The notes under the pieces are model-generated. The model did not search any database and was not told the DNA's origin. It saw only the letters and a list, made by a program, of their open reading frames with translations. A stretch of DNA of 64,000 nucleotides, from NCBI GenBank assembly GCA_022457065.1, contig JAJGBQ010000003.1, positions 1,798,001 through 1,862,000 of the forward strand, read 5' to 3'. Shown here piece by piece: positions 11,811 to 23,388 of the stretch (its first letter is position 1; the number at the start of each line of letters is the position of its first letter). This stretch comes from Curvularia sp. ZM96 (lineage: Eukaryota > Ascomycota > Dothideomycetes > Pleosporales > Pleosporaceae). Made by a program: the position numbers and the translations under genes.

Positions 11811-13745
11811 GGTGTAGGTGGTAGGGCGCAGGCCCAGCAGCTGTTGGACAGTACGACTACGACTGCGACTGCGACTGCGACTGCGGGGGGCGCGTGTAGG
11901 CGCCTAGAAGAATAGTCGCAGCGGATCTGCTCGGGTGGCCAGCTGTGTTGTTTGCGATGCTCTCTCGGTGTGCAGGGGTGGGCGGTGGCGGGAGGTGAGC
12001 AAAAGAGAGGCCGCACAGGCGATGAAGGGTTCAGCGAGCGGTGGGAGCGGTGGAGCAGGCCCAGGCAGGAACGAGCGGACCGTCAATAGCGAGGGTGTGG
12101 GCGAGCGAGGAACTGGTATACAGACAGATAGCGAGAGACGGTCAAGCGAAGGACGAGGAGCGAAAAGACGCTCAACCCTGGCTGGCGGTGTTGCGAGGTC
12201 AACAGCACCCTGGTAGCACGGGGCCGTGGAGGCAGCCCCCCTGCAAACTCGCCCCCATGCGCGAATCGCACGGCGAGTCTTGGGCTATTTTCAGCCCTGT
12301 TCCCCCAGCTACTACTTGGATTCCGGCCACTGTTTGTTGATGGCCTCTTCTCCCCGGCCCAGCGCCCTGAGGGCGTGCACTGAGCCGTCGCTCGACGGCG
12401 TCAAAAGACTGCCCAGGCCACCCGCTACGCCGCCCGCGCCCCTGCAGGAGTCGAGGAGAAGAGCTCCCACGCTGCGTGTTGCATGCTGCTCGACCCGGCC
12501 GTCCTTTTGGCTGCGTCGCATCGCATGGCAGCCCATCACGACCATCGCAACCACCGGTGCAATTGCGTCGCATCTTGTCGCCGGCGGGCCACGTGCCGCC
12601 CACGGGATAGGCCCTTTGGACCGAGCCGGCGCCTCCATTGGCGGCTCGTACTCGTCAACTCTTCTGTACACAGGCTGCACGCATCGGGCCCATCAGTGAT
12701 GCCATTTTAGGTGCTGACAGCAAACCCACATCCGTCCATCCTCCGCAGTATTGGTATCCACGCCGAAAACACGGCCGTGGCGTTCACTACGCGCTCAGGC
12801 GCTCAATAGCTGCAAATTGCTCGTAAAGGGGGGTCCCTGAGGGTCCCGGAGGGGAGGGGCTTGCCGTGCTTGTCCCGTACTCCTAGACAGTCGAGCGTCG
12901 TTAATCTTCAGCTGTTCGTTTGGTGACACACCAATTCACACGCAATTCACTCCACATGCCGTCACTGCGCAACCGTGAGTCGTCTTCGAGAGCGCCACCT
13001 CTGCTGATGGGCGTCCATGCACCAAACTGAAGCCTCCCTTGCTGCAGAACTCAGGTTTCTCCGCATATGCTCAGCGCGCATGGCCGAGTCTAGTCCCGCC
13101 CCTATAGTACTCGGGTTTCAAGGTCACACACCACCCTCGCTTGCTGAGCAAGCCGTGCCCTGCCGCCTGGGCTCCTCGTCCGTAAGTGCCGGTCCAGGCA
13201 AGCTGGTGCAAGGCGTGGGGCTTCTTTTAAGACATCAATTGCCACCTCGTGCAGGCCTGTGATTTTTTTTCTCTCTGCAAAAAGACTAGGGCTCGCCTGC
13301 CGAAACAAGCTTCCACTCTCTGCTCTCTCCCAGGACCGCATTCAGGGTCCGAGGCTGTCAAGAAGCGTGAAATAACTGGACCCTGGAAATTCCGCTTGCG
13401 TGTCCACGGGTGAGTCTAACCGCCCCCGGGCCCGTCTCGAGGATCCTCTTGCCCCAGGGTTCGACGGTTGTGCATTCTATGCAGGCACCCACCGCCTGCA
13501 AATCCCTTTGTTCAACTGCTACACCGCATGCCAGGCACTGACAGACGCCTGCAGCACCGCCCGACCACCTGCCAGCCACAGTTTCCTGCCGCCTGTGCCG
13601 ACTGCCTGATCGCCAATCCCTCCAGGACCCGCTTGAGGAAACCACTTTAGAGCCCCACCGCTACAGCGAGTCAGTGCCTCGAGGTGGCCATAACACTATC
13701 TCCAGACATCTCAGAAGGGGGGCAACGCTGAGCAATTTCGAACCA
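11811..13745. promoter_or_regulatory. Long divergent promoter and 5' leader region between chitin synthase and SKT5-like genes
   Basis: About 1.9 kb separates the two divergent start codons. It is GC-rich and has many chance open frames on both strands, none with recognisable features. A hexanucleotide tract lies just upstream of the chitin synthase ATG. Long leaders or unannotated 5' exons are possible for either gene. Confidence 0.5.
11854..11885. repeat. CGACTR hexanucleotide microsatellite
   Basis: Five consecutive six-base units, the first ending in A and the next four CGACTG, then a partial unit. It lies 44 bp upstream of the chitin synthase start codon, probably in its 5' untranslated region, where length changes could alter the transcript leader without touching the protein. 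Confidence 0.8.
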
Positions 13746-15839
13746 ATGTCCCAACCCGCTTCATCTCCGCCGTCGAGGCCTCTGCCATCTCTTCCACTCC
13801 ATGAAGAGCCATACGCCACTCCCCATCCCAGTGTGAATCAACCACCCACTACTATCCCCTACCGCAAACCCATTCCTCACAGCACCACCCAAAGCCCCTC
13901 TCTCCCTTCTTTCAGCTTTGACCAGCGCCATGAACCAGTAACCGAGGGGCGCGATTCAAGAGAGTCTGGTTCTTCGTTGACCCAAAGCTCTGGCGGCCAT
14001 TCTAGAACATCGTCCAGAGAAACACCAGAAACACCCGACGCTATTCCAGCCGCACAAAGCATCCCTTACCGGCCGCTGCATATGAGCAACAGCGCCTACG
14101 CTGCTCGTTTTTCCCACATTGCCGAAATGGACGTTGCAAACACCCAGGACGAGCTCGAACATGCCTACACCACCACGGATCAATACCAGCCCGGACAGTA
14201 CCCTCAGCATCCCACCCCGCCTCCACGGGCACATTCCCCTCGCGAAGCCACCCAGTCGCCAGCTTCTGGTTCGCAGCGTTCCTCCAATGATCACAGTATT
14301 CGCCATGGCCGTGTACGTAGTTATGGCCAAGAGGGACCATTACAGGTTCCCCGCTCCACAGTTCCCAGGCCCAGTTCTGCATATACTCTAGGATCCGAAC
14401 TCAACGTACGGGGCCGTACAGACTCACCCCGACTGTCGGTCGCCGGCATGTCGCCCAATGGATCGCCCAACGCTTACGCCCGCCAAGTTTCTTCCTCGCG
14501 TCGCTCGCCAGACGTCCGACCGGAATCTTCCTACATTGACTTGACCAACCTCCCATATAACCAACAGATTGCACCTGTGGCCAACTTTGGCAACTCCGGA
14601 CTTCGAGGTGCTGTAGGACAGAATGCCTCCTTGCTGGATGAAAAGAAGACCCTGGAAATGTACCGAGCCAACGTCAAGAAGACACAAGACAGCTCGGTTC
14701 AGTACGAGTTTGCTCTGTTCATGATTCAGGTCGCGCGCGAGGTCATGGCCAACGAAGGCATGAACAACGACCACGGCATGTCTTCGGCGGATTTGTTGAA
14801 GGAAGCACGCCAGATTCTCCAAAAATTGGCTGACCGCAGCTATCCATTTGCACAGTATTATCTTGCAGATGGATATGCCTCTGGTTTGTTCAATAAGGAT
14901 AAGCCCGACCATGATCGGGCCTTTCCATTGTTTGTTGCTGCCAGTAAGCACGGCCATGCGGAGTCAGGGTTTCGTGCTGCGCTTTGCTACGAGTTCGGCT
15001 GGGGTTGCCGCAAAGATTACGCAAAAGCTGTCCAGTTCTACCGCGCTGCAGCATCCAAAAACCATCCGGGAGCTGCCACTCGCCTTGGAAAGGCCTGCCT
15101 GACTGGCGACATGGGTCTTCAGAACAAGTATCGAGAGGGCGTCAAGTGGCTCAAGCGAGCCTCCGAATCAGCCGACTTCCAGTACAACGTCGCACCCTAC
15201 GAGCTGGGTCTGTTGCACGAGACGGGCTACGGCGACGACATCTTCAAGGACGAGGTCTACGCGGTGCAACTTTTCACTCAAGCAGCAGAGTTGGGCCACC
15301 CACTGGCCGCTTTGAAGCTCGGAGAAGCCTACGAACACGGCTTGTTGAGATGTCCCAAAGATGCTGCCCTTTCTGTCCACTACTACAACTGCGCTGCTCA
15401 GGCCGACATTCCCGAGGCCATGATGAATCTCTGCGCCTGGTACATGGTTGGCGCTGAGCCGGTCCTGGAGAAGGACGAGAACGAGGCCTACGAGTGGGCC
15501 AAGAAGGCTGCTGAGCACGGTAAGTGCAATCCATCACTCCACACCCATACCTGTTGACTAATTCGCCCAGGCCTTCCCAAAGCCGAGTATGCATGTGGAT
15601 ATTTCACAGAAATGGGCATCGGCTGCCGGAGAGACCCTCTGGAAGCTAACGTGTGGTACGTCAAGGCTGCAGACTCAGGAGACGAAAGAGCAAAGCAGCG
15701 CCTTGCCATCATTCAAGCTGCAGCATCGGGACAACCAGCTCCTATTTCACCCACAAACAATCCCGAAAAGAACAACAAACTGCGAAAAGACAAAGGCGGA
15801 AAAGACAAGGAAAAGGACGAAAACTGTGTTGTAATGTGA
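13746..15839 (+). CDS. Chitin synthase activator, SKT5/Chs4-type Sel1-repeat protein with CaaX box
   Basis: Activator and bud-neck/septum tether for Chs3-type chitin synthase. Exons 13746-15519 and 15571-15839 give 680 residues. The open frame extends 24 codons upstream, but 13746 is the first ATG. Residues about 1-300 are disordered and rich in Pro, Ser and Tyr. From about residue 350 to 640 there are Sel1-like repeats such as AFPLFVAASKHGHAESGFRA, AVQFYRAAASKNHPGAATRL and AYEWAKKAAEHGLPKAEYAC. The C-terminus is a Lys-rich stretch ending in CVVM, a CaaX farnesylation signal, as in yeast Chs4 and its relatives. It sits divergent from the chitin synthase gene. The family assignment is secure; regulation of this particular synthase is inferred. 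Confidence 0.9.
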
Positions 15840-16770
15840 GGCATCCGAATGCTTCACGGTGCATTGTCGCCGCTTTCCTATACCCGGCTTGCATTCTTTT
15901 TTCTTCTCTTTCTTTTTGCTGCATGCACTGGAGTGTTTCGCCATGATCAAGACACGCTTAAATGTTTTAATAGGGGCCGCGGATCTATGGTGTTTGGTGC
16001 ATATTCGTTGCCTATTGTATTTGGATCTGAGAGTCAAATACCCTACCAGTCTTGGCAGGAATCGGTTCGGTTTGTTTCGCAAATGCATTCTAGGAGTACC
16101 TGCATGTTCAAGAGATATTCAAGACAGAATAGAAAGGTTATTGACTGTTCACCGCGGATGCTACCGGCTTTGTTCTGCGCATGTGGTGTCGCATCTCGTG
16201 ACGGTTTCCTAAAAACGCCGATTGGCCAATGGCTCCTATCCTCTTACGTAGTGTTGAACCACAACATCACCCGCCGTTTTTTGGTCTGCACGCCATGGCA
16301 CTGTCGAGCATCTTCGTTCCCGTGGTACGCGATGGACATCTCCCCTCTTTCAGTGATCGCCCCCATTATTTCTAGGACGGGAAGAAATATGCTCAGGCGA
16401 AGGGCGTGCAGCATGTAGGTACGATAAGACTGATAGTCCGCTTAGCGCACGCCCTGAGTGGAGTCGCTTGGGGTCGCTCTCCCCAGCCCGTGGCTAGCCG
16501 CTACCGAAAGCATAGGTAGCCATGCTCCATGTCTCCACAAGCACGCGTCGGATTACATGTGTAGGGCGCAACACGCCTGGCTAGTACTCGACCCCGACGG
16601 AATGTTTTTAACGCTGCATGGTCCCATGACATTTAAATCACACTTCTAAACTCATTCCGCCCTGATACAACAAAATCATCGGGGGAGTGAACCAAACCAG
16701 GATATACACACTGACACTGCTGTGAACTACGATTGAAACACTGGAACCTAAACCCCAAGCATCCTACACA
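15840..16770. other. Intergenic region
   Basis: This holds the SKT5-like 3' end and the promoter of the aminotransferase gene. No coding, RNA or repeat feature is recognised. Confidence 0.55.
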
Positions 16771-18457
16771 ATGTCGCCGTCTGCAGTTGAGGTATCCGCC
16801 ACCTCGGACACATCCGGAGTCACCATCCCGAATCCTCTAAATGCGCCCATACACAGCAATGAGATGCCTGCAAGGAGAAAGAAGACCAGTGCAGCACAAT
16901 GGGGTGTAGCAGCACCGTCTGACACTGCAAACTTCCGACTAAGGTCTCACGACCACAAGCCAAAAGCGAAATCATGGCGTTGTAAGTTTCTAAAACCAAT
17001 GACGTTTTGCAGACACGGTGGCTGACTTGACCCCAGACCTCATGACTAGCGAGGCCACTATCCGAAAAGGAAACTCTCTGAAGGAGGCAGCAAAGTTTCT
17101 GAGTACACCAGGCATTATCTCGCTCGGGGGCGGCCTACCATCCAGCGAGTACTTTCCGTTTGAAGAGTTGTCAATCAAGGTGCCCAAAGTCGGCCACTTC
17201 TCCGAGGCGGAAACGAGAGAGTCAGGAGTGACTGTCACAGCCGGGAAACATGATCTCGCTGAGAACAAGTCCATTTTTGATATTGCTACGGCATTCAACT
17301 ACGGTCAGGGCTCAGGCTCAGCACAGCTTTTGCGATTCATGACTGAGCACACGGAGCTTGTGCATGACCCGCCGTATGAAGACTGGAGATGTACAATGAC
17401 GGTTGGAAGCACATCTGCCACGGACATGGTGCTCCGAATGCTTGCAAGACCTGGTGATATGATTCTCTCAGAGGAGTACACATTTTCAGCTTTCGTGGAA
17501 ACCGCCCGGCCAATGGGCGTCCGCGTGTGTGGCGTCCCTATCGACAGCGAAGGCCTGATACCAGCAGAAATGGATAAAATCCTCTCCAACTGGGACCCAG
17601 CCGCTCGAGGTTCCCGCAAGCCACATCTCCTTTACACAGTGCCTACTGGACAGAACCCAACCGGAGCCACATCGAGCGCCGAGCGACGTCGAGAACTCTA
17701 CAAAGTCTGCCAGAAGCACGACATCCACATCATCGAGGACGAGCCATACTACTTCCTCCAAATGCAACCCTACACCGGCCCCAATGCGCCCGATGTCCCC
17801 CCGCCCTCTTCTCACGCCGAATTCATCAAATCCCTGGTCCCCAGCTACCTCTCCATGGACACCGACGGCCGCGTAATCCGCATGGACTCCTTTTCCAAAG
17901 TAATCGCTCCAGGCTCTCGAATCGGCTGGATCACCGCTCCCGCCGAGATCATCGAGCGCTATTCCAAGCACGCCGACGTCTCGACGCAGAATCCTGCCGG
18001 CATGTCTCAACTCATCTTATTCAAGCTGCTGGATGAGCACTGGGGCCATGCCGGCTACCTCGACTGGCTCATCCACATTCGCATGCAGTACACACAGCGC
18101 CGTGACATTATTCTCGCCGCCTGCGCAAAGTACCTCCCTCAACAAGTCATGTCGTGGAAGCCGCCCATGGCAGGTATGTTCCACTGGATGCAAGTGGACT
18201 TCCGGCAGCACCCTGCCTACCCAGAGAAGAGCATCGAAAGTATCGAGGAAAGTATTTTCATGCGGGTTATTGACCATGGGGCGTTGGTGATGAGGGGCAG
18301 TTGGTTTTATGCGGATGCCGACGAAGAGCACAATACCCTGTTCTTTAGAGCGACGTATGCGGCTGCGCCGGGAGAGAAGATTGAAGAGGGGATTAGGAGG
18401 TTGGGAGAGGCGGTGAGAGAGGAGTTTGGGCTTGGGGAGTATGCGAAAGAGGGTTGA
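16771..18457 (+). CDS. Class I/II PLP-dependent aminotransferase (aromatic/2-aminoadipate type, Aro8-like)
   Basis: Transfers amino groups between aromatic or 2-aminoadipate-type amino acids and 2-oxo acids using pyridoxal phosphate. Exons 16771-16981 and 17037-18457 give 543 residues. The 55-nt intron has a CTGAC branch site and joins KPKAKSW to a stretch starting LMTSEA, which matches the family better than a nearer acceptor that would leave a 31-nt intron. Motifs include GIISLGGGLPSSEYFPFEEL, YTVPTGQNPTGAT, IIEDEPYYFLQ, and the PLP-lysine context DSFSKVIAPGSRIGWI (Lys near residue 357), then the substrate-binding Arg region FFRATYAA. It resembles fungal Aro8/kynurenine aminotransferase II relatives; the exact substrate cannot be told from sequence. 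Confidence 0.88.
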
Positions 18458-18850
18458 GGGTCAATTGAAGTATTGATGCTATGTCGTTGCGCACTGGTAG
18501 CAATAAGTAGAGAGAATTAGAAATGAAGGTTTTTACATATCCGCAAGCCTGGCTGCTTGGAAATAGTTCCTGCCAAATATGCTGAATCAATGTCTTCTTT
18601 TTGTTTTCCTTTTTTTTTGCCGTTGATACTCTTACATAACTGTATTCGGTGCGCATGAAGTCTTCTTATATCTGCATCCATATTGCGTTCACGCAATCAA
18701 TTCCAACGCCATCTCGTCCAAAGCTCTGTTCACCCCGCACTTCAATTCCACTCCAAAAAAATCCAGAGTGTACCATGCCTCTCTGTCTCTCCCTTCCTTC
18801 TCCCCTCTTACTCCTCCTTTGTGCCACGCACACCTTGCAAACACGCAAAA
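18458..18850. other. Intergenic region between convergent aminotransferase and OST2 genes
   Basis: Contains the two 3' ends, with T-rich runs near 18597-18618. Nothing else is recognised. Confidence 0.6.
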
Positions 18851-19361
18851 CTAGTTGATAAAGTTGACGCAGAAGAAATGCAGAAGCAAACTCCCAAAGA
18901 TAAAGTCTGCAAACGCCCGCTCATGCGAAATGCTCTCAAAATGCGCCTTGTTCTCTTGGTTGGTTTGTATGCGTAGGGAAGCTGTGAGCACGAATTGGCC
19001 GACCGTGGCGCTGAAGCCGGAGAGGAAGGCATTGAAGGGCTGTTTGCGTTCATGTCAGTTAGCGTATGTTCTTTCTTTCTGCGCAGCTGGCATGGGTAGG
19101 TTGTGGATGTGTGTAGATGGGGGGGTGAATATGAGGGAAACGTACAAAGTTACCAACAAGCACCACATACGCGAATTGTAGGGCGCCGACTACAACAAGG
19201 AAAGCAAGAAAGACGTCCAGGAGCTTTGTTCGCTGGGGAGTCTTGGAAACGTATTTGGACCAGATGTCTTGGGTGATTGCGGCCGCGCTGGTGTTGTTGG
19301 ACGGTTTGCTGGGGCGCGAGGGCGCGGGTGAGGCGTCGGCGGTGCGTTGTTTTGGCGGCAT
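18851..19361 (-). CDS. OST2: Oligosaccharyltransferase subunit OST2 (DAD1 family)
   Basis: Small integral membrane subunit of the ER oligosaccharyltransferase, which transfers the N-glycan to Asn in nascent proteins. Exons on the minus strand are 19361-19146 and 19039-18851, giving 134 residues, close to the usual length. The intron of 106 nt falls in phase 0 between VLVGNF and PFNAFLSGF. A cytosolic Ser/Pro-rich N-terminus leads to helix one (LLDVFLAFLVVVGALQFAYV), then FNAFLSGFSATVGQFVLTAS, LRIQTNQENKAHF and the signature end FADFIFGSLLLHFFCVNFIN. Orthology is clear from the C-terminal half. Confidence 0.95.
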
Positions 19362-19686
19362 GATTGTGATTTCTTAGTTTCTGAGATGCGGAGGAGAGGT
19401 TTGTCGGGAAAACGAAGGGGTGGGTTGGGGCAATTGAGCGTGTGCGGTTGTGGTGAGCTTGAGGCCAGATGTTACGTGGTTGGCCCGAGCTGAGGGCGCG
19501 GGAGGATTACGACGAGGGAAGCTTCGGTGTTCGGATGTCCGCTTTCCCCCGCAAAACAGTGAGCATCATTTACGTGAGCAGCATAGCTTACTTCCTTTTG
19601 GGTTTTTAATCTTCCATCTGTTGAGAGGACTTTGCTGGTTCATTTCATCTCAATATTCGCGTCGGATCTGTCTATATAAAGCAATC
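19362..19686. promoter_or_regulatory. Divergent promoter of OST2 and TMEM14-like genes
   Basis: About 325 bp between two divergent start codons, with a TATATAA-like motif at 19673-19679, close to the TMEM14-like ATG. No specific factor site is assigned. Confidence 0.45.
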
Positions 19687-20151
19687 ATGGTGAGTAGATG
19701 CTTCCCTGACTGCTTCGGCGCTATACACGAGTCAGGACCTAGAGAGAACATGCGCTGATGAAGATACAGAGCTCCATTGGAAACATCGCTCTTATCCTCG
19801 GTGCCCTCACCGCTGGAGGTGGCATCACCGGCTACGTTAGAACTGGATCTGTACCATCAATCGCTGCTGGTTGCACTGTCGGGTTACTGGTACGTTCTCC
19901 TGGTTGTACTATGACCTCACTTTTCCAAGCAATCATCTAAGTATTCGTAACAGTACATGCTCGGCGGCTACCGTGTCAACAACCGCGCTCCTTATGGTGT
20001 CGAGCTGGCTCTTCTCGCCTCTGTCATCTTGGCTGGTAGCTCTATTCCCCGCGCAATCAAGTCTGGAAAGCCGCTACCTATCGGACTTAGCATTCTGGCG
20101 ACTTTTGGTCTCTGGACGTTTGGCAATGCGTTTATGAACAAGCGCGCTTAA
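19687..20151 (+). CDS. TMEM14 family membrane protein
   Basis: Small membrane protein of the TMEM14/UPF0136 family, whose vertebrate members act at the mitochondrial inner membrane in haem metabolism; the fungal role is not defined. Exons 19687-19689, 19770-19889 and 19954-20151 give 106 residues. The first exon holds only the ATG, followed by a GTGAGT donor, and the splice gives MSSIGNIALILGALTAGGG. Features are Gly-rich hydrophobic helices, the GYVRTGSVPSIAAGCTVGLL segment, YMLGGYRVNN, and the Pro/Ile-rich IPRAIKSGKPLPIGLSILAT followed by a final helix. The family call rests on the Gly-rich pattern, length and the RTGSxPSxxAG motif. Confidence 0.88.
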
Positions 20152-21030
20152 GAGGAGGATGTTTGGTTGGAAACTATCAGGAAACTAGAGACTTTCGAAT
20201 GGATCGTTTTATCCCACGTGCAATGTGTGCCGGCTATACAGCAAGTGGAACGAGGCTTGTACTGCCCAAACAACGTTGTCTCTGACGCTCCGTACTGACA
20301 CAGTTTATTCATGTCGAGGTGTCAGGTGCCAAACATGAGCTGGAGTTTCAAGCTTATGATGCGCCACAGACACATTGATATTCTGATAGGTTCCCCACAG
20401 TCCGTGTATACCAGGGGTCTCCGGCTTATATGGAAGAATGCGACACCACCACATAAATGTCCAAATAATACCAAGGGAACTTCCCCGCCCATTGATCATC
20501 CTGGTCCCGCCTCGCGTGTTAACTGCCGTCTTCATTTATGCTTTTGGAAAGCTTGGCCTACTTAGGAGCACTACATGGTAGCAACCGACCGTCGCAAGTA
20601 TAGCTCCGATCAAACTAAGAGTTTCGCTCATCAAAATTGATGGCTCTCGACTTGCAACACGCAGGTTTGTACTATCAGAGACTGGCACCCGCCAATGAAG
20701 CTATCTCCTAGGCACCATACTCAGGCTGAAAACTGTCCAGCATTCTCAAAGGTCCAATATCAAAGATCTTCATGTGTCTAGCTTGCCATGACAGTGAAAC
20801 CGAGGGCAAAGGTTGGTCAGTTGGAACGGGTTGCTATGGGTATTCTCCAGCATTTTCATCTACGAAATACAGGAATAATAGTGGCGGGCTGCAGATGAAA
20901 ACCGAAGGGTGGTCTAGCGTGGCTCTCTGGATTGTTGAAATGGGTCACATAAACAGCTGTTAGAGGCCTGGTTGACAATAGTCATCTACACTTAGCAACG
21001 TACCAACCATCTGCGGAGAATTCACTCAGC
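20152..21030. other. Intergenic region
   Basis: About 0.9 kb between the TMEM14-like gene and the sugar dehydrogenase gene. Short frames with no features; nothing recognised. It marks the change from conserved to accessory genes. Confidence 0.55.
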
Positions 21031-23151
21031 ATGCGATACACTCAGGTTCTTACAGGTGCTACAGTACTGATTGGGTACAGTGAGTAGAGTCGGCTCCAAA
21101 CATTGGATTTTGTTGACGTTGAGAGAGGCCTTGCCCAGGGTGAGGCCGAGTCCACCGTTGTCTACGATGCAGAAACGAAAATCAGTTATTCCTCGTACAC
21201 GGAGCCACAAACAGGAATGACTTTTGGCGTTGCTCTTCCCAAAAACGTAACAGACCCGTACGATGCCATCGTCAGGATCACAGCTCCGATCGCTAACAAG
21301 TGGGTGGGATTCTCATGGGGAGGTAATATGGTCTGGAATCCATTGAGCGTCGCCTGGCCAAATGGACGTTCTGGAGTATTATCTGCACGATTCGCGTTGT
21401 GAGTATCCAATTCAGCCGCAGCCCATGATAAATTCGCTGAGATAAGACAGTGGAATTGGTCTTCCCCTTGGATACGATGGAGCCGAGCACACCTATCTCA
21501 GAGGGACCAGGACAAACGCTACACACTGGACAGTCAATGCTGTTTGTAGAGGATGTACCGGATGGCAAAACAGTGAAGACATGCGATACTTTCTCAACAG
21601 AACCGGACTGACAGAGTTTGCATGGGCCTACGGTGTTTCTGCAGTCGAAGATGCAGCCCGAAACGACTCAGCCTTCAATGTGCACCAAGCCTGGGGCAAA
21701 TGGATTCACAACCTCGACGCTGCGCGTATCGCTAACTTCGAGTCCTTGGTCCAGGCCAACTTGCTGACAGCACCAACAGCCAGTCCCTCTGCTGACTCAA
21801 CTACAGTCGCAACAAGCGTTGCGCGGTCCACGTCTGGAACCGCAAAGCCAGTAGCGACTGCTGCCATTCCTACTTCCTGTCCTGGCGCTGGCAGCCCTGC
21901 ATATCAAGGTAGTCTGGCACCAGGATGGAAGGCGACCAAGATCGCCGGAGGGATGACTAGTCCACGAAGCATCCAGTTCGACAATGCAGGCAACATGCTC
22001 GTTGTGCAGTCTGGAAAGGGTATATCTCATCACAAGATGGGAGCAGATGGCTGCGTCACGTCGGCAAAGACGTTGGTATCGCAGAACAATCTCAACCACG
22101 GCATAGCCCTGAGCCACGACGGTAAAACACTATATGCCAGCTCCATGACTCAGGTCTACGCCTGGCCATACGATGCCGCGGCCGGTACGCTCGGAACTCG
22201 AACAACTATCATCACAGGCATGTACAATGGCGGTTCGCATCTTACGCGAACTCTTGCTATCGCACCCCAAAATTCAAACCTGCTGGTCGTATCACATGGA
22301 TCTAACTCCAATATCGATCAAGCTACGTCGGACTCAAAAACAGGGCGTGCCATCATCAAGGTTTTTGATCTAGCGAGTGTCCCCATCGGAGGATACAACT
22401 ACGCCACTGCTGGTTACAACGCTGGATACGGTCAGCGTAACGAGGTCGGCATCTGCTTCGACAACAACAACATGTAAGAATATTCTTAACAAAGACACTG
22501 CACGATTCAAAACCTCACCACAAATACAGGCTATGGGGCGTGGAAAACAGCGCCGACCAGCTCACCCGCAACGGAAAAGACATCCACAAGGACAACCCGG
22601 GAGAAAAGATCCACTACATGGGCGACGTGACCAAGCCAAACAACGCCTGGTACGGTTACCCGTCCTGCTTCACCATCTGGAAGCCCAGCGATTTCACCGA
22701 CAAAGCATTCAAAGTAGGCGACTGGTTCACGCAAAGCCCTACTAGCACCATGAACGACGACACATGCAAGCAAAACGCTACGCCCCCAAAGTTAACTCTG
22801 CAACCACACTCTGCGCCCATCGACTGCAAGTTCGATGCCACCAGCTCCACAATGTACATCACATACCACGGGAGCTGGAACCGCCAGCCCGTCACGGGGT
22901 TTAAGCTTGTGGCTGTAAAGTTCACACGCGGCGCTGATGGGAATTACACGCCTGTTGAGCCTCTGAATAGCACGACTGCGGCACAAGATGTGTTTTACAA
23001 TCAAGCGGTAGAGAAGTGTCAAGGAAACGGGCCCGGATACAGTTCTGGATGCTTTAGGCCGGCGGGATTGGCGTGGGATGCAATGGGGAGGCTATATATG
23101 ACGTCGGATACGTCAAGCAATGGGGAGATTTGGGTCTTGGGGCAGTCGTAG
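21031..23151 (+). CDS. Secreted AA8-AA12 PQQ-dependent sugar (pyranose) dehydrogenase
   Basis: Extracellular haem-quinoprotein oxidising sugars, with electrons able to pass from PQQ to a cytochrome b domain and on to acceptors such as LPMOs; this is known for the Coprinopsis relative. Exons 21031-21079, 21128-21398, 21451-22473 and 22530-23151 give 654 residues. Residues 1-20 form a signal peptide (MRYTQVLTGATVLIGYS). The AA8 cytochrome domain spans about 25-230, with likely haem ligands Met in GGNMVWNPLSVAW and His in FNVHQAWGKW. A Ser/Thr/Ala linker follows, then the AA12 six-bladed propeller from CPGAG to the end, with NNLNHGIALSHDGKTLYA, GGSHLTRTLA and YITYHGSWNR. No C-terminal CBM1 is present. 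No metabolic link to the neighbouring module is evident. Confidence 0.88.
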
Positions 23152-23388
23152 TTAGAGGTAGTGGCTGAGGGATGGGAAGTTGTATTTGAAGGTATAGGCT
23201 GGTGTTACGTATTACTGTCGCTTCAAATGCTGTCCTTCTATTATCCGTATGCAAAGCGCGTACTTGTATTCGTACTGTTGTTCAGGAAAACGGTAAAGAT
23301 TCCCAACGAGTGCCATTATTATGCACAACCGAAAGGATGTTCCGAGAGATTACATACCATCCGGGCGCTCTAAGCTCCCTAACAGCGA

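Noticed and set aside
11549..13650. Several open frames of 60-157 codons in the GC-rich spacer between chitin synthase and SKT5-like genes
   Set aside because: They overlap each other on both strands, carry no domains, and have the composition of chance frames in GC-rich DNA.
13674..13745. Upstream extension of the SKT5-like frame by 24 codons
   Set aside because: The extension begins with GTG, not ATG; the first ATG in frame is 13746.
16982..17012. A 31-nt intron in the aminotransferase gene, which would be exceptionally short
   Set aside because: A later in-frame acceptor at 17036 gives a normal 55-nt intron with a CTGAC branch site and a better family match (SW.YLMTSEA), so the ultra-short intron is unnecessary.
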